Source: Prochlorococcus sp. scB243_495K23 (GTDB lineage Bacteria > Cyanobacteriota > Cyanobacteriia > PCC-6307 > Cyanobiaceae). From it: a stretch of DNA of 64,000 nt. Location of the stretch: assembly GCA_000635495.1 (NCBI GenBank), contig JFLW01000089.1, positions 1-64,000 of the forward strand. The letters run 5' to 3'. Under the pieces are notes generated by a model. That model was not told the DNA's origin. It made no database searches and saw nothing but the letters and a program-made list of their open reading frames with translations. The position numbers were made by a program, and so were the translations under genes. This document shows positions 20,223 to 32,463 of the stretch, piece by piece; position 1 is the stretch's first letter, and every line of letters begins with the position of its first letter.

Positions 20223-20462
20223 ATGTCACAAGAAATCCTCGAAAAAGTGTGTTCTATTGTTTCAGAACAATTAAGCGTTGAAAAAGGAGAAGTCAAATCA
20301 GATTCAAACTTCCAGAATGATTTAGGTGCTGATTCTCTAGATACTGTTGAATTAGTAATGGCTCTTGAAGAAGCATTTGATATTGAAATTCCTGATGAGG
20401 CAGCTGAAGGAATAGCAACTGTTGGCGATGCAGTAAAATTCATCGAAGAAAAAAAAGGTTAG
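20223..20462 (+). CDS. acpP: Acyl carrier protein
   Basis: [27 protein letters not shown]. Confidence 0.97.
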   Translation: MSQEILEKVCSIVSEQLSVEKGEVKSDSNFQNDLGADSLDTVELVMALEEAFDIEIPDEAAEGIATVGDAVKFIEEKKG

Positions 20463-20468
20463 TATAGA

Positions 20469-21713
20469 ATGCCAAATTTCCATCGAGTAGTTATTACTGG
20501 TATCGGAGCAGTAACTCCAATTGGTAATAACATTGATGAATATTTAGTCGGTCTTCAAACAGGTACTAATGGAGTTTCAGATATTACTCTCTTTGATCCT
20601 GAACAACATCCCTGCAAATTTGCTGCAGAAGTAAAAAATCTTCAATCTGAAAATTTTATTGAAGCTAAAGAATCCAAAAGATGGGATCGTTTTTCCCAGT
20701 TTGGAGTTATTGCTGCAAAGCAAGCCTTTAATGATTCTGGACTTGAAATTACTGAAGCTAATGCATCAAGAATTGGAGTGATTATTGGTTCTGGTGTTGG
20801 AGGCTTACTAACTATGGAAAGTCAAGCTCAAATATTGAGTCATAAAGGGCCTAAAAGAGTAAGTCCATTTACGGTCCCAATGATGATTCCAAATATGGCC
20901 ACTGGTTTGGCTGCAATCGCTTTGGGGGCGAAAGGACCAAGTTCCTCTGTTTCCACCGCTTGCGCTGCCGGTTCAAATGCAATTGGTGATTCTTTTAGAT
21001 TACTCCAACTTGGGAAAGCAGATGCAATGATTTGTGGGGGAGCAGAAGCAAGTATTACGCCTCTCGGAGTAGCTGGTTTTGCCAGTGCCAAAGCTCTTTC
21101 TTCCAGAAATGAAAGCCCTCAAACTGCTAGTAGACCTTTTGATGCAGAAAGAGATGGATTTGTTATTGGAGAGGGATCTGGAATTCTTGTTTTAGAAACT
21201 TTAGAAAATGCACAAAAAAGGAATGCCAGAATTTATGCAGAAATAATTGGTTATGGAACAACATGTGATGCGCATCATATAACTGCTCCATCTCCAGGCG
21301 GTATTGGAGGCGCCGAAGCTATCAAATTAGCAATTGAAGACGCTTGTCTTAGCCCTGAAAAAGTTGATTACATAAATGCTCATGGAACAAGTACATCAGC
21401 TAATGACAAAAATGAAACTTCTGCAATTAAATCTATTTTTAAAGACAGATCTTACCTCATTCCTGTAAGCTCTACTAAGTCGATGACTGGTCATCTCCTA
21501 GGAGGGTCAGGAGGTATAGAAGCTGTGGCTTGTATACTTTCTTTGACACATAATTTTATCCCTCCTACAATTAACTACGTTAATCGAGATCCTGAATGTG
21601 ATCTTGATTATGTACCAAATAATGCAAGAGAAGCTCAAGTAGGAGTTGCTCTTTCTAATTCTTTCGGCTTTGGTGGTCACAATGTTTGCCTTGCTTTCAG
21701 CAAAATGAATTAA
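20469..21713 (+). CDS. fabF: Beta-ketoacyl-ACP synthase II
   Basis: [48 protein letters not shown]; follows acpP. Confidence 0.96.
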   Translation: MPNFHRVVITGIGAVTPIGNNIDEYLVGLQTGTNGVSDITLFDPEQHPCKFAAEVKNLQSENFIEAKESKRWDRFSQFGVIAAKQAFNDSGLEITEANASRIGVIIGSGVGGLLTMESQAQILSHKGPKRVSPFTVPMMIPNMATGLAAIALGAKGPSSSVSTACAAGSNAIGDSFRLLQLGKADAMICGGAEASITPLGVAGFASAKALSSRNESPQTASRPFDAERDGFVIGEGSGILVLETLENAQKRNARIYAEIIGYGTTCDAHHITAPSPGGIGGAEAIKLAIEDACLSPEKVDYINAHGTSTSANDKNETSAIKSIFKDRSYLIPVSSTKSMTGHLLGGSGGIEAVACILSLTHNFIPPTINYVNRDPECDLDYVPNNAREAQVGVALSNSFGFGGHNVCLAFSKMN

Positions 21714-21756
21714 AGACAACCAATTCTGTATTTCAAACTTAACTTATTTTAAAACA

Positions 21757-23763
21757 ATGGTCGCTGCATCTGTTTCATTAGAATCACTTTGTGTAAATAG
21801 TATAAGAATGCTTGCTGTAGATGCAGTAAATAAATCTAATAGTGGTCATCCTGGATTGCCAATGGGATGTGCACCTATGGGTTATGCATTATGGCAAAAC
21901 ATACTTAATCACAACCCTAACAACCCAAAATGGTTCAATAGAGACCGTTTTGTATTATCAGCTGGTCATGGCTGTATGCTGTTGTATTCCTTGCTTCATT
22001 TGACAGGATATAAATCAGTTTCCATAGAAGATATTAAAGAATTTAGGCAATGGGGATCAAAAACTCCTGGACATCCAGAAACATTCGAAACTGAAGGTGT
22101 TGAAGTTACAGCTGGGCCTCTTGGAGCAGGAATTTCAAATGCAGTTGGTTTAGCAATAGCTGAAACACACTTAGCAGCTAAATTTAATAAGCCTGATTGC
22201 AATATTGTTGATCACTATACTTACGTAATAATGGGTGATGGCTGTAATCAAGAAGGTATTGCATCAGAGGCCTGCTCATTAGCTGGTCATCTTAAGCTTG
22301 GAAAATTAATTGCACTTTATGACGATAATCAAATTACAATTGATGGACGAACCGACGTTTCTTTTACTGAAGATGTCTTAAAAAGATACGAAGCTTATGG
22401 ATGGCATGTACAACATGTTGAAGATGGGAATCATGACGTTAAAGGAATCACCGAAGCTATCGAAAAAGCGAAATTAATTACAGACAAGCCTTCAATTATA
22501 AAAATTTCTACAACCATAGGTTACGGTTCTCCAAATAAATCAGATACTGCTGGAATTCATGGAGCAGCTGTCGGAGAAGAAGAAGCTGCATTAACTAGAG
22601 AGTTTCTAAACTGGGAATATCCTCCTTTTGAAATACCCGATGAAGTATATTCGCATTTTAGAAAATCAATAAACAAAGGTGAAAATTTAGAGCAAGAATG
22701 GGATTCTAAATTTGAAGAATATCAAAAAAAATATCCCTCTGAAGGAGCCGAATTAAAAAGAATGTTAGAGGGTCAACTACCTGAGAATTGGGACTCAGAC
22801 CTCCCCTCTTATTCGCCTAATGATAAAGGTTTAGCCACAAGAAAGCATTCACAAATATGTTTGGGTGCTCTAGGTCCTAACCTGCCTGAATTAATTGGCG
22901 GATCAGCAGATTTAACTCACTCTAATTACACAGATATAAAAGGAGAAACTGGATCATTCCAGCCACATAGCCCTGAAAAAAGATATTTACATTTTGGTGT
23001 ACGAGAGCATGCAATGGCAGCTGTACTTAATGGTATTGCCTATCACAATAGTGGTCTTATCCCTTATGGTGGAACCTTCCTTGTTTTCGCCGATTATATG
23101 AGGGGCTCAATGAGGCTTTCAGCACTTAGCGAATTAGGAGTAATCTATGTCTTAACACATGATTCAATTGGTGTAGGAGAAGATGGGCCAACACATCAAC
23201 CTATTGAGACTATCCCTTCTCTTCGCGCAATGCCTAACATGCTAGTTTTCAGACCTGGAGATGGCAACGAGACGAGTGGAGCTTATAAGCTTGCTATTCA
23301 AAATCGAAAAAGACCTTCTGCCCTTTGTTTAAGTAGACAAGGTATGCCAAATCAAGAAAATACTTCGATAGACAAAGTTGCTCTAGGAGGATATGTAGTT
23401 TCCGATTGTGAAGGAACACCAGACTTAATATTTATTGGAACTGGAAGCGAACTGAATCTTTGCATTGAAGCAAGTAAAGAACTTTCAAGCTTGGGTAAAA
23501 AAATTAGAGTTGTGTCTATGCCTTGTGTAGAACTTTTTGAAGAGCAAGAAGAATCTTATAAAGAAAGTGTTTTACCTAGTAGTGTGAAAAAGAGAGTTGT
23601 AGTAGAAGCCGCTCATTCATTTGGTTGGCATAAATATACAGGTTTTGATGGAATTTGTATCACTATGGATAGGTTTGGTGCATCAGCACCAGGTGGAGAA
23701 TGTATGAAAAATTTTGGATTTACAGTCGAAAACGTAGTTAATAAGACTAAGGAAATTCTATAA
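21757..23763 (+). CDS. tktA: Transketolase
   Basis: [51 protein letters not shown]. Confidence 0.96.
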   Translation: MVAASVSLESLCVNSIRMLAVDAVNKSNSGHPGLPMGCAPMGYALWQNILNHNPNNPKWFNRDRFVLSAGHGCMLLYSLLHLTGYKSVSIEDIKEFRQWGSKTPGHPETFETEGVEVTAGPLGAGISNAVGLAIAETHLAAKFNKPDCNIVDHYTYVIMGDGCNQEGIASEACSLAGHLKLGKLIALYDDNQITIDGRTDVSFTEDVLKRYEAYGWHVQHVEDGNHDVKGITEAIEKAKLITDKPSIIKISTTIGYGSPNKSDTAGIHGAAVGEEEAALTREFLNWEYPPFEIPDEVYSHFRKSINKGENLEQEWDSKFEEYQKKYPSEGAELKRMLEGQLPENWDSDLPSYSPNDKGLATRKHSQICLGALGPNLPELIGGSADLTHSNYTDIKGETGSFQPHSPEKRYLHFGVREHAMAAVLNGIAYHNSGLIPYGGTFLVFADYMRGSMRLSALSELGVIYVLTHDSIGVGEDGPTHQPIETIPSLRAMPNMLVFRPGDGNETSGAYKLAIQNRKRPSALCLSRQGMPNQENTSIDKVALGGYVVSDCEGTPDLIFIGTGSELNLCIEASKELSSLGKKIRVVSMPCVELFEEQEESYKESVLPSSVKKRVVVEAAHSFGWHKYTGFDGICITMDRFGASAPGGECMKNFGFTVENVVNKTKEIL

Positions 23764-23777
23764 CTTGTAATTGATAA

Positions 23778-25148
23778 CTAGACTGAAGTATTACATTCTT
23801 CAAGTTTATCTTTTAGTTGATCTAGTGATTCATCTGAAATCTTTGAATGCATTGGACAATGTTTTGGGCCACACATTGAACAAAACTGAGCCTTTTTAAA
23901 GATCTCTTCAGGCAATGTTTCATCATGGTACTGCTTTGCCCTTTCAGGATCTAAAGAAAGTTCGAATTGTTTATTCCAATCAAAGTTATACCTTGCATGA
24001 CTAAGTTCATCATCTCGATCACGAGCTCCAGCTCTATGTCTTGCTATATCAGCAGCGTGAGCAGCTATTTTATAAGCAATTAATCCTTCTCGTACATCTT
24101 CTGCATTTGGAAGGCCTAGATGTTCTTTTGGGGTTACATAACATAGCATCGAAGTTCCATACCACCCCGCCATTGCCGCCCCAATAGCACTTGATATATG
24201 GTCATAACCAGGAGAAATATCTGTTACTAGTGGACCAAGTACATAGAAAGGGGCTTCTGAACATTCTTCCATTTGCTTTCTCACATTAAACTCAATTTGA
24301 TCCATAGGGACATGACCAGGACCTTCAACCATTACTTGAACATTATGTTCCCATGCTCTTCGAGTAAGCTCGCCTAAGGTCTTCAATTCAGCTAACTGAG
24401 CATCATCAGAAGCATCATGCAAACATCCAGGCCTAAGTGAATCTCCGAGAGAAAAAGTACAATCATATTTCTTGAAAATCTCACAGATATCATCAAACCT
24501 TGTGTAGAGGGGATTTTGTTTAAAGTGATGTAACATCCATTGGGCTAAAATACCTCCCCCTCTACTGACAATTCCAGTAATTCTTCCTTTAACTTTTGGC
24601 AAATGCTCTATTAATAGACCAGCATGAATAGTTTGATAATCTACGCCCTGCTGACAATGTTTTTCAATAATATGAAGAAAATCGTCTTCTGTTAGTCTAT
24701 CTATTGAACCATGAACACTTTCTAAAGCTTGATAAACAGGAACAGTTCCTATGGGAACAGGAGATTCTTGAATAATTGCTTGTCGGACTTCATCTAAATT
24801 TACTCCTCCCGTAGAAAGATCCATAACCGTATCAGCACCATATTTAACAGCAAGTTTGAGCTTTTCTACTTCTTCATTGATATCACTTGCGTTAGGGGAA
24901 GCACCAATATTGGCATTAACTTTGCATCTTGAAGCAATACCTATAGACATTGGCTCAAGATTCAAATGATTAATATTAGCAGGAATAATTAATCTTCCTC
25001 TTGCCACTTCTTCCATTATTAAAGATGAAGGAAGATTCTCTTTTTTAGCAACAAAATCCATTTCTTCAGTGATATATCCATTTCTCGCAAAGTTCATCTG
25101 AGTTACATTGTCTTTCCCAAGGCGAGGCTTAATCCAAGAACTTCTCAT
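23778..25148 (-). CDS. thiC: Phosphomethylpyrimidine synthase
   Basis: [35 protein letters not shown]-term [11 protein letters not shown] radical SAM cluster. Confidence 0.97.
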   Translation of the reverse strand: MRSSWIKPRLGKDNVTQMNFARNGYITEEMDFVAKKENLPSSLIMEEVARGRLIIPANINHLNLEPMSIGIASRCKVNANIGASPNASDINEEVEKLKLAVKYGADTVMDLSTGGVNLDEVRQAIIQESPVPIGTVPVYQALESVHGSIDRLTEDDFLHIIEKHCQQGVDYQTIHAGLLIEHLPKVKGRITGIVSRGGGILAQWMLHHFKQNPLYTRFDDICEIFKKYDCTFSLGDSLRPGCLHDASDDAQLAELKTLGELTRRAWEHNVQVMVEGPGHVPMDQIEFNVRKQMEECSEAPFYVLGPLVTDISPGYDHISSAIGAAMAGWYGTSMLCYVTPKEHLGLPNAEDVREGLIAYKIAAHAADIARHRAGARDRDDELSHARYNFDWNKQFELSLDPERAKQYHDETLPEEIFKKAQFCSMCGPKHCPMHSKISDESLDQLKDKLEECNTSV

Positions 25149-25187
25149 AATTTCTTAATTTTTAAAAGTGGTATTACTAAAGTTTGA

Positions 25188-25278
25188 TCAAATCTCAACT
25201 TCCCTGCATCGAAATTAATGATTCAGGTTCAAAGGGTATGATCTCAGCTAAGTTAAATTTCTTAGCACCCCTAGTATT
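25188..25278 (-). promoter_or_regulatory. TPP (THI-box) riboswitch upstream of thiC
   Basis: Reverse complement contains CTAGGGGTGCTAAG...GCTGAGATCATACCCTTTGAACCTGA...GCAGGGAAGTTGAGA, just upstream of thiC. Confidence 0.93.
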
Positions 25279-25328
25279 TATCTTATTAATAGCTCTTTTC
25301 TAAAAATAAGTCATCTCATATTGCGTGA

Positions 25329-25355
25329 AAATAAATAAAATTGTTTTATTTATTT
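25329..25355 (-). terminator. A/T-only hairpin (AAATAAATAAAA/TTTTATTTATTT) at the end of the ruvB-TPR-amidohydrolase gene run, upstream of the thiC leader
   Basis: Perfect 12-bp stem with 3-nt loop, includes the stop of the 25346-25561 ORF; possible intrinsic terminator. Confidence 0.45.
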
Positions 25356-25561
25356 TTTTGATAAGACTTTATCTTTTTTAAAATATTTTTTCTATCCAAT
25401 TGTCTGCTCATACCCCTCTCCAAAATAATTACAATCCCCATTAAACCAATAGGTAAATAAAATATCTTCTTGGAATTATCCCTAAATATTAATCCAATGG
25501 CAGATATAAAAATCATGAAAGGAGCTACAAAAGATAAAATAAATCTTTTATTAATTTTCAT
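25346..25561 (-). CDS. Small membrane protein (possibly DUF3188-like)
   Basis: 71 aa with two hydrophobic segments; overlaps the upstream amidohydrolase stop by 4 nt. Confidence 0.6.
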   Translation of the reverse strand: MKINKRFILSFVAPFMIFISAIGLIFRDNSKKIFYLPIGLMGIVIILERGMSRQLDRKNILKKIKSYQKNK

Positions 25562-26742
25562 TTGCCAATAGTATTAATTATTTCATTATTTAATTTTACT
25601 ATGGATTCTGTTATCACTTTAATTCCAACAGCAATAGCTCTTTCATCCGGATCAAATTTAGAACTATGAAGAGGAGCACATCCATTGGAACTAGAAACCC
25701 CAAGCCTAAACATAGCTCCAGGAATTTCATTTAAGAATTCAGCGAAATCCTCAGCTCCTAATGATGGTTTTTGTAATTCGATTACATTTTCTTGACCCAA
25801 AACCTTAATTCCCGAATCTCTGAGGACTCTATTCATTTCAGGATTATTATTAACTGCCGAAGTGATTTCTCTAAATGTTACTTTTGCTTCAGCTCCGCAA
25901 CTACTAGCTAAAGAAGTGATATTTTCATTGAGCCAATTACCAATATTCATAAATACTTTACGGTTAGTGCATCTAACAGTACCAATTAAATTAACCTTTT
26001 CTGCGAGAACATTGAATGCATTCCCACCATTTATTTTCCCAAAAGTTATTACTACTGGATCTAGAGGGTCTAACTTCCGTGTTATTGATTCTTGAATTCC
26101 CGAGATAACTTTTGAGGCAGCCCAAATAGCATCAACTCCTTCATGAGGTCGAGCACCATGGCCTGATTTTCCTTTAATCTCAACATTAAGTTCTCCAGCA
26201 GCTGCAGTTAAACTTCCCTCTTTAATGCCAATAGTCCCTACGGATAAATCGGGGTAGACATGAACTCCAAAAATATGGGTTAAACCATTAGTTGCACCAT
26301 CCTTAATCATCCATCTAGCTCCACTCGCAATTTCTTCAGCAGGCTGAAAAATTATCCGAGTCCCAAAATTTAGTTTTAAATCCTTAATAATTTTTGCGAC
26401 ACCCAATCCAATCGAGATATGCAAATCGTGACCACAGGCATGCATAACACCATCTACTTTTGAAGAAAAACTTAATTTAGTTTCCTCAAATATTGGCAAT
26501 GCATCCATATCCACTCTTAAACCTATAATACCTTTATCTAGAGGGCCAAAATCAGCTATAACTCCAGTCCTACCAATAGATTCTCTAACATTCCAACCAA
26601 TATCTTTTAAAAAACCACTGATCAAGATCGCTGTTTGATTTTCAAGTCCACTTAATTCCGGATGTTCATGGATATGTCTTCTTAAGTTAATTAGTTCATC
26701 ATTAAACGAATCAATTTTTTTATGTAACTGATCTCTATTCAT
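25558..26742 (-). CDS. M20-family amidohydrolase / aminoacylase
   Basis: RRHIHEHPELSG; GVMHACGHDLHISIGLG; FQPAEEIASGARWMI. Confidence 0.93.
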   Translation of the reverse strand: MNRDQLHKKIDSFNDELINLRRHIHEHPELSGLENQTAILISGFLKDIGWNVRESIGRTGVIADFGPLDKGIIGLRVDMDALPIFEETKLSFSSKVDGVMHACGHDLHISIGLGVAKIIKDLKLNFGTRIIFQPAEEIASGARWMIKDGATNGLTHIFGVHVYPDLSVGTIGIKEGSLTAAAGELNVEIKGKSGHGARPHEGVDAIWAASKVISGIQESITRKLDPLDPVVITFGKINGGNAFNVLAEKVNLIGTVRCTNRKVFMNIGNWLNENITSLASSCGAEAKVTFREITSAVNNNPEMNRVLRDSGIKVLGQENVIELQKPSLGAEDFAEFLNEIPGAMFRLGVSSSNGCAPLHSSKFDPDERAIAVGIKVITESIVKLNNEIINTIGK

Positions 26743-26745
26743 TAC

Positions 26746-27546
26746 TTATTTTAAATCGATAAAATTCATTAAATCTTTAATTGGTTGAGGAGGCCATCTT
26801 CTTATTTTTTTTAACCATTCTTCATCACTATATCTAGGATCTAATTCAGTTACCGCTATCCAATTACTCTCTGCTTTACCAGCTTCACCATTAGACCAAC
26901 TCAAAGCTGTTAAAGCTGCCCTAGCATCTGCAAAAGTTGGATAACGTCTAATTAACTTTATTAATTCTTTTTCAGCTTCATCAATATTTCCCAACTGGAA
27001 ATCTGCTAACGCCAAACTTGACCTAGCCATGGCAAATCCTGGATTATATAAAGCAGCTTTGGAGAATAAATCTCTTGCTTTATCCCAATGGGATGTAGAT
27101 CCTTCTACGTTAGCTAAATTATATAATGCAGAGAAATTTTTACTATCTAGGGAAATAACGAACATATAATCCTTTTTCGCTTGCGACCATAAACCTAATG
27201 CTTCCTCAGCAATCCCCCTGTTAATGTAAGGATCTATTTCACTAGGATTCAAACTTATTGCCTTATTTTGGTCATCTATTGATCCCTTAACATCTCCTAC
27301 AACTAGTCTTACATTTCCTCTATTGCTAAAACCTGCAGCATCATCAGGATAAGAATCGAGATATTGATTCCATTCTTGTAACGCGAGATTAAATTTTCCG
27401 CCTGAACTAAGATCTAACGCATTTTTAAACAAATCCTCTCTCGAAGATAATGAATAGCAAGGTGCAATATAAAAAATATTGAAAAAAATAAAAATTAATA
27501 AAAAACAAACCTTAACTTTTTTAAAAGTTATCATCTTTTGAATCAA
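26746..27546 (-). CDS. TPR repeat protein with N-terminal signal/membrane segment
   Basis: Repeated TPR-like units ([49 protein letters not shown]). Confidence 0.85.
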   Translation of the reverse strand: MIQKMITFKKVKVCFLLIFIFFNIFYIAPCYSLSSREDLFKNALDLSSGGKFNLALQEWNQYLDSYPDDAAGFSNRGNVRLVVGDVKGSIDDQNKAISLNPSEIDPYINRGIAEEALGLWSQAKKDYMFVISLDSKNFSALYNLANVEGSTSHWDKARDLFSKAALYNPGFAMARSSLALADFQLGNIDEAEKELIKLIRRYPTFADARAALTALSWSNGEAGKAESNWIAVTELDPRYSDEEWLKKIRRWPPQPIKDLMNFIDLK

Positions 27547-28579
27547 TGTACTTTTTTCCTAAAGCAGTAAGCAATCTTCCTCGAGGAGTTCTCCTGAGAA
27601 AACCAATTTTAATAAGATATGGCTCAACAACAAATTCTAACATTGAAGAATCATCGCCCAACCCAGATGCAATTGAATCAAGGCCAGTTGGAATATTATT
27701 GTTTTGGTTAAGAAAAGATAAATAGTGTCTATCTAAAGAATCCAATCCTTTTTCGTCTATTTGGTAAGAATTTAAAGCTTTTTTTATTAAATTCACTGAG
27801 ATAGTATTAGTTTTCATAACAACTTGAGCATAATCTCTAACTCGTCTTAATAATCTTAATGCAATTCTTGGAGTCCCTCGAGATATCTTTGCCAATTCAT
27901 AAGATGCTTCATCTTCTAAATTGAGCTTTATTAATCGGGAGAAATTAACAATAATTTGTTTTAATTCATCACATGTATAGAATTCAATTTTCTGAGATAT
28001 CCCAAATCTGTCTCTTAGAGGTGCACTTATTGAGGCTAATTTAGTTGTCGCGCCAATCAGAGTAAACCTAGGAAGATTAATTGTTCTGCAACGGGCTCCT
28101 CTATTAGCTCCCATCGTTAAGTCAAGTCTAAAATCCTCCATTGCAGAATATAACAACTCTTCAGTTAACCTATTTAAGCGATGTATCTCATCGATAAATA
28201 AAACTTCACCTTCTTTTAATCCAAGAAGTAAACCTACAATATCTCTTGGTCTTTCAATTGCTGGTGCAGTCGCAATCCTACATTTTGTATTCAATTCGTG
28301 GGCTATCAAAAAAGCAAGAGTAGTTTTACCTAGACCGGGTTGTCCATATAAAAGAGTGTGCTCCAAAGGTTCTTTTCTAATAATTGAAGCATCTATAGCT
28401 ACTCTTAAAGAAGATTTAAGTTGTTCTTGGCCAATAAATTCTTTTAAATTAAGAGGCCGGGCTAAGTTCAAATTATTATTTCTCTTTTCTTCTGGAATGT
28501 TTTTTGAATCAACTAGCCTAAGTTCTTTTTTTCGAAAAGAAAAGTCATTATCGCCTATATTGGAAGAAATTATTGCCAT
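27521..28579 (-). CDS. ruvB: Holliday junction branch migration helicase RuvB
   Basis: [44 protein letters not shown]. Confidence 0.97.
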   Translation of the reverse strand: MAIISSNIGDNDFSFRKKELRLVDSKNIPEEKRNNNLNLARPLNLKEFIGQEQLKSSLRVAIDASIIRKEPLEHTLLYGQPGLGKTTLAFLIAHELNTKCRIATAPAIERPRDIVGLLLGLKEGEVLFIDEIHRLNRLTEELLYSAMEDFRLDLTMGANRGARCRTINLPRFTLIGATTKLASISAPLRDRFGISQKIEFYTCDELKQIIVNFSRLIKLNLEDEASYELAKISRGTPRIALRLLRRVRDYAQVVMKTNTISVNLIKKALNSYQIDEKGLDSLDRHYLSFLNQNNNIPTGLDSIASGLGDDSSMLEFVVEPYLIKIGFLRRTPRGRLLTALGKKYIDSKDDNF

Positions 28580-28631
28580 AATGAAAGGTTAATTGCAATT
28601 GTTCTGAGTAGAAAGATTTTTTACAACTAAA

Positions 28632-29126
28632 ATGGCAAAAAATTCAAACAAAATTAAAAAAAATACTAATAAAGCAAATAATTTTAAACTTCTAGCTGAT
28701 AATAGATATGCAAAATTTCAATATGCAATATCTGAAACAATCGAAGCTGGAATTGAGCTTTTAGGGACTGAAGTAAAGTCTATTAGAAACGGAAAAGCAA
28801 ATTTAAGAGACGGATACTGTTCATTCAGAGATGGGGAGATCTTATTATTAAATGTTCACATTTCACCACATAAAAATGTGGGGTCTTTCTTTAATCATGA
28901 TCCACTAAGAAATAGAAAGTTGCTACTACATAAAAAAGAAATAATAAAAATGAAATCTAATACTGAAAAAAAAGGAATGACTATTGTTCCATTATCTCTT
29001 TATTTAAAAGGCTCATGGATAAAACTAACTATTGGAGTTGGTAAAGGGAAAAAATTACATGACAAACGACAAGATGAAAAACAAAAAAGTATAAAAAAAG
29101 AAATCAACTCTGCACTAAAAAGATAA
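28632..29126 (+). CDS. smpB: SsrA-binding protein
   Basis: [39 protein letters not shown]. Confidence 0.95.
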   Translation: MAKNSNKIKKNTNKANNFKLLADNRYAKFQYAISETIEAGIELLGTEVKSIRNGKANLRDGYCSFRDGEILLLNVHISPHKNVGSFFNHDPLRNRKLLLHKKEIIKMKSNTEKKGMTIVPLSLYLKGSWIKLTIGVGKGKKLHDKRQDEKQKSIKKEINSALKR

Positions 29127-29152
29127 AAGATTAGTCAGAATTATTAAAAGTA

Positions 29153-29398
29153 TCAATCTAAACTTACTGAAGTTGGAGGTGGGGAAGGATCTGGATCTGC
29201 AATTAGCATATGCTGCAATACAGTTTCTGGCCTCTCACTATCTCTCCAGCGAATTTTGTATGCAGGCATTTTTGTACCTCTACTTGTAGTTTGCTCTACT
29301 GGTTCAATAACCCATCCTCTTCTTGATCGGCCTTGAGGATTTCTTTTTACTACTGCATCCGCGTGTTTGAAACGGAAACCAACACGTTCACCACTCAT
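29153..29398 (-). CDS. Conserved cyanobacterial hypothetical protein
   Basis: 81 aa, basic, GFRFKHADAVVKRNPQGRSRRGWVIEPV. Confidence 0.75.
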   Translation of the reverse strand: MSGERVGFRFKHADAVVKRNPQGRSRRGWVIEPVEQTTSRGTKMPAYKIRWRDSERPETVLQHMLIADPDPSPPPTSVSLD

Positions 29399-29454
29399 TT
29401 AAAAAATTTCGTATTGGATTAATTTAACTATTTTACTTCATTCGAGGGTAATTT

Positions 29455-30966
29455 TTAACTTTTTTTGTAAGTGATTTCTGGTTTTAACAATGGGAAAGGG
29501 ATTACATCTCTAATCGATGCGCTATTAGTGATTAACATAATTAGCCTATCAATGCCTATACCTAATCCTCCCGTAGGCGGCATGCCAATCTCTAAAGCAT
29601 TTAAAAAATCTTCATCTATACAGTGAGCCTCAAGATCTCCTTCATCTCTAAGAGATTGCTGTAATTGCATTCTTTCTCTTTGATCTACTGGATCTATCAA
29701 CTCACTAAACGCATTTGCCAGTTCTCGACCAACAATGAATAATTCAAATCTCTGAACTATTTCTTTATTATCATGATGAGGCCTAGCTAAAGGAGAAATT
29801 TCAACAGGATAATCAATAATAAAAGTGGGTTCTATAAGTTTTGATTCTACTTTTTGCTCGAAGACCTCATTTAAAAGTCTTCCCATAGTATTTACTTTAT
29901 TAGAACAATCAACATTGATATTTTTAACGGCTTGTTTTGCTGCTAGAAAGTCTCCACTGAAAGAATCAAAATCAATCCCTGTATATTTTTTGACAATAGC
30001 TTTCATTGATATTCTTGACCAAGGCTTAGAAAAATCAATTTCTTTATTTTGATAATTTATAGTTAAGGACCCACATGCATCAGCTACGATATCTTTAATC
30101 AATTCTTCAGTTAAATTCATCATATCTACATAATCAGAATAAGCTTCATAAATTTCCACTGAGGTGAATTCTGGATTATGCCTTGTACTTATCCCCTCAT
30201 TACGGAAGATTCTTCCCAATTCATAGACTTTCTCAAAACCTCCAACAACCATTCTCTTTAAATGTAATTCTGTAGCTATTCTTAAATACAACGGAATATC
30301 TAATGTATTGTGATGAGTTATAAATGGTCTTGCTTCAGCACCACCAGCTTCAGATTGCAGAATTGGAGTCTCAATCTCTAAAAAATTTCTATTATCTAGC
30401 CATTTTCTTATAAAACTTATACATTTCGCTCTGGTTTTAAATACATTTTTAGAGTGAGGATTAACTATTAAATCTAAATAACGTTGTCTATATCTTTTTT
30501 CAATATCAGTCAATCCATGCCATTTATCTGGGAGAGGTTGTAATGATTTGGATAACATTTCCCATTTTTCTACTTTAATTGAAAGCTCACCTTTATTAGT
30601 TTTTTTAATAGTTCCATAGACTCCTATCCAATCACCAATATCTACTATTTCCTTGAGATCTTCAAAAGAAAGTAATTTTTGTTTTTCTAAATTGAAATTA
30701 ATAATCCTTTTATCTAGATAAAGCTGAATCTGACCTTCTTGATCGCTTATTGTGAAAAAGGCAATTTTGCCCATTACCCTTTTTGCCAGAACTCTACCAG
30801 CAATAGAAACACTGAATTCTTCCTCTTGACCATTTTCTAGATGATCAAATTTTTGAATAAGAAAACTGGTAGTATGTGATACCTTAAAGCTCTGTGCGTA
30901 AGAAGCAAATCCTTTATTCACGAGTGAACTAGCTTTTTGTAAGCGCGCTTCTTTAATTTCAGACAA
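29455..30966 (-). CDS. lysS: Lysyl-tRNA synthetase (class II)
   Basis: [62 protein letters not shown]. Confidence 0.96.
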   Translation of the reverse strand: MSEIKEARLQKASSLVNKGFASYAQSFKVSHTTSFLIQKFDHLENGQEEEFSVSIAGRVLAKRVMGKIAFFTISDQEGQIQLYLDKRIINFNLEKQKLLSFEDLKEIVDIGDWIGVYGTIKKTNKGELSIKVEKWEMLSKSLQPLPDKWHGLTDIEKRYRQRYLDLIVNPHSKNVFKTRAKCISFIRKWLDNRNFLEIETPILQSEAGGAEARPFITHHNTLDIPLYLRIATELHLKRMVVGGFEKVYELGRIFRNEGISTRHNPEFTSVEIYEAYSDYVDMMNLTEELIKDIVADACGSLTINYQNKEIDFSKPWSRISMKAIVKKYTGIDFDSFSGDFLAAKQAVKNINVDCSNKVNTMGRLLNEVFEQKVESKLIEPTFIIDYPVEISPLARPHHDNKEIVQRFELFIVGRELANAFSELIDPVDQRERMQLQQSLRDEGDLEAHCIDEDFLNALEIGMPPTGGLGIGIDRLIMLITNSASIRDVIPFPLLKPEITYKKS

Positions 30967-31016
30967 AATTTATTTAAATATATTTGTTTTATTTAATAAA
31001 ATTATCAGACTATTGC

Positions 31017-31763
31017 TCAACTTGCCAAAGATGTTGCTGTTTCGCCAACTCTCTGAGATGCATAACCAATTCCTCTAACAGTTAGTATTAATTCTGGATT
31101 TCTTGGATCTGGTTCCAATTTACCTCTTAGTCTTGCAACATATACATCTACAACTCTTAAATCTGCCGCTCTACGAGGAGGATAGCCCCACAGCTGTTCC
31201 AAAATTTCTGCTCGAGGAACAACCTTACCAGGTTCGTCAAATAATAACTCTAGGAGGCTAAATTCAGTATAAGTTAGACTAATTCTATCTCCAGCTCTAG
31301 AAACTTGTCTGCGATTAGTATCAACAACTAAACTTCCAAATTTCATAACTCCCTTGCCTGAAGGAACTTCTTTGGTTTCAGTAACCGATACAGTTGGCCC
31401 CATTCTTCTCAAAATTGTAGCTATTCTAGCCTCTAACTCTTTTGGGCTAAATGGTTTAGATAAGTAATCATCGGCTCCTAAATCCAAACCAGCAACTCTC
31501 TCTGAAATAGCCTCTAGAGCGGTTAAAAATATTATTGGTACTACTGACTCAGCTCTAATTCTTCTACAAACAGCAAATCCATCCATTTTTGGAAGCATAA
31601 CATCAAGAACTATCAAATCTGGGGAATCCCTGTGGAAAGAATCAAGAGCTTCTTCGCCGTTAGTGGCTGAATATACCTGATATCCTGCAAGTTGAAGCCT
31701 CGTAACTAATACCTTCAAAACTGCTGGTTCATCATCAACAACTAAAATTCTTGCTTTTGACAT
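31017..31763 (-). CDS. rpaB: OmpR-type response regulator RpaB (start re-called to MSKARILVVDDE)
   Basis: Receiver VLDVMLPKMDGFAVC, GLDLGADDYLSKPFSPKELEARI; winged-helix DBD LWGYPPRRAADLRVVDVYVARLR. Confidence 0.85.
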   Translation of the reverse strand: MSKARILVVDDEPAVLKVLVTRLQLAGYQVYSATNGEEALDSFHRDSPDLIVLDVMLPKMDGFAVCRRIRAESVVPIIFLTALEAISERVAGLDLGADDYLSKPFSPKELEARIATILRRMGPTVSVTETKEVPSGKGVMKFGSLVVDTNRRQVSRAGDRISLTYTEFSLLELLFDEPGKVVPRAEILEQLWGYPPRRAADLRVVDVYVARLRGKLEPDPRNPELILTVRGIGYASQRVGETATSLAS

Positions 31764-31947
31764 AGTTAAAAAAAGATTTCTCGATATTTCAAAGCAAAGA
31801 ACTATTGCATTGAACATTTATTCTAACAATTAAAAATATAACATTACGAACCCTCAAAGAGATATTCCTAAGGTTTACAAACATTTTAAATTAATTGAAA
31901 ATATATAAATTTTTTCAAGCATTTTTTCCTCTTGGCAAAATTTATTA

Positions 31948-32463
31948 TCACATTTTTCTTCTTGAAAATTTAAACATCCTTATAAGTTGGGAGCAAATAA
32001 AGGGAGCAAACAAACCTGTCAAAAAAACTTCAGCTAAGATATTTTTTACACCTGGAATAAACATTAAAAAATTACCATCTGAAGAATTTCTAAACAAAAT
32101 TTGTGCAAGATAAAGAGTACCGCATAAAAAACTTCCAAAAGAACAAATTAAACCATACCTAAAATGTCCCACCAAAATATCACTATGTGATTTAATTCTC
32201 CCAAAGAAAAATCCACAAAAAATTAGGCCTGGAATTTGAGTAAAACTTTCATTTAAAGTTAGAGAATCTAACATGAGACCTAAAAACAAACCAAATACTA
32301 ATCCATTAATTGATCCATTAATCATTGCCCAAGGCAATAACCAAAATAACGGCCAATAAGGCTGAACACCTAAAAATCCAAGCCAATTAGGGTGCCACAA
32401 AAAAATAATTGGGATAAAAATAAAGCTTATAATGGAAAATTTTTTGGTAAAAAATTTATTCAT
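31948..32463 (-). CDS. mreD: Rod shape-determining protein MreD-like (start re-called to MNKFFTKKF)
   Basis: Hydrophobic protein following mreB-mreC. Confidence 0.75.
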   Translation of the reverse strand: MNKFFTKKFSIISFIFIPIIFLWHPNWLGFLGVQPYWPLFWLLPWAMINGSINGLVFGLFLGLMLDSLTLNESFTQIPGLIFCGFFFGRIKSHSDILVGHFRYGLICSFGSFLCGTLYLAQILFRNSSDGNFLMFIPGVKNILAEVFLTGLFAPFICSQLIRMFKFSRRKM

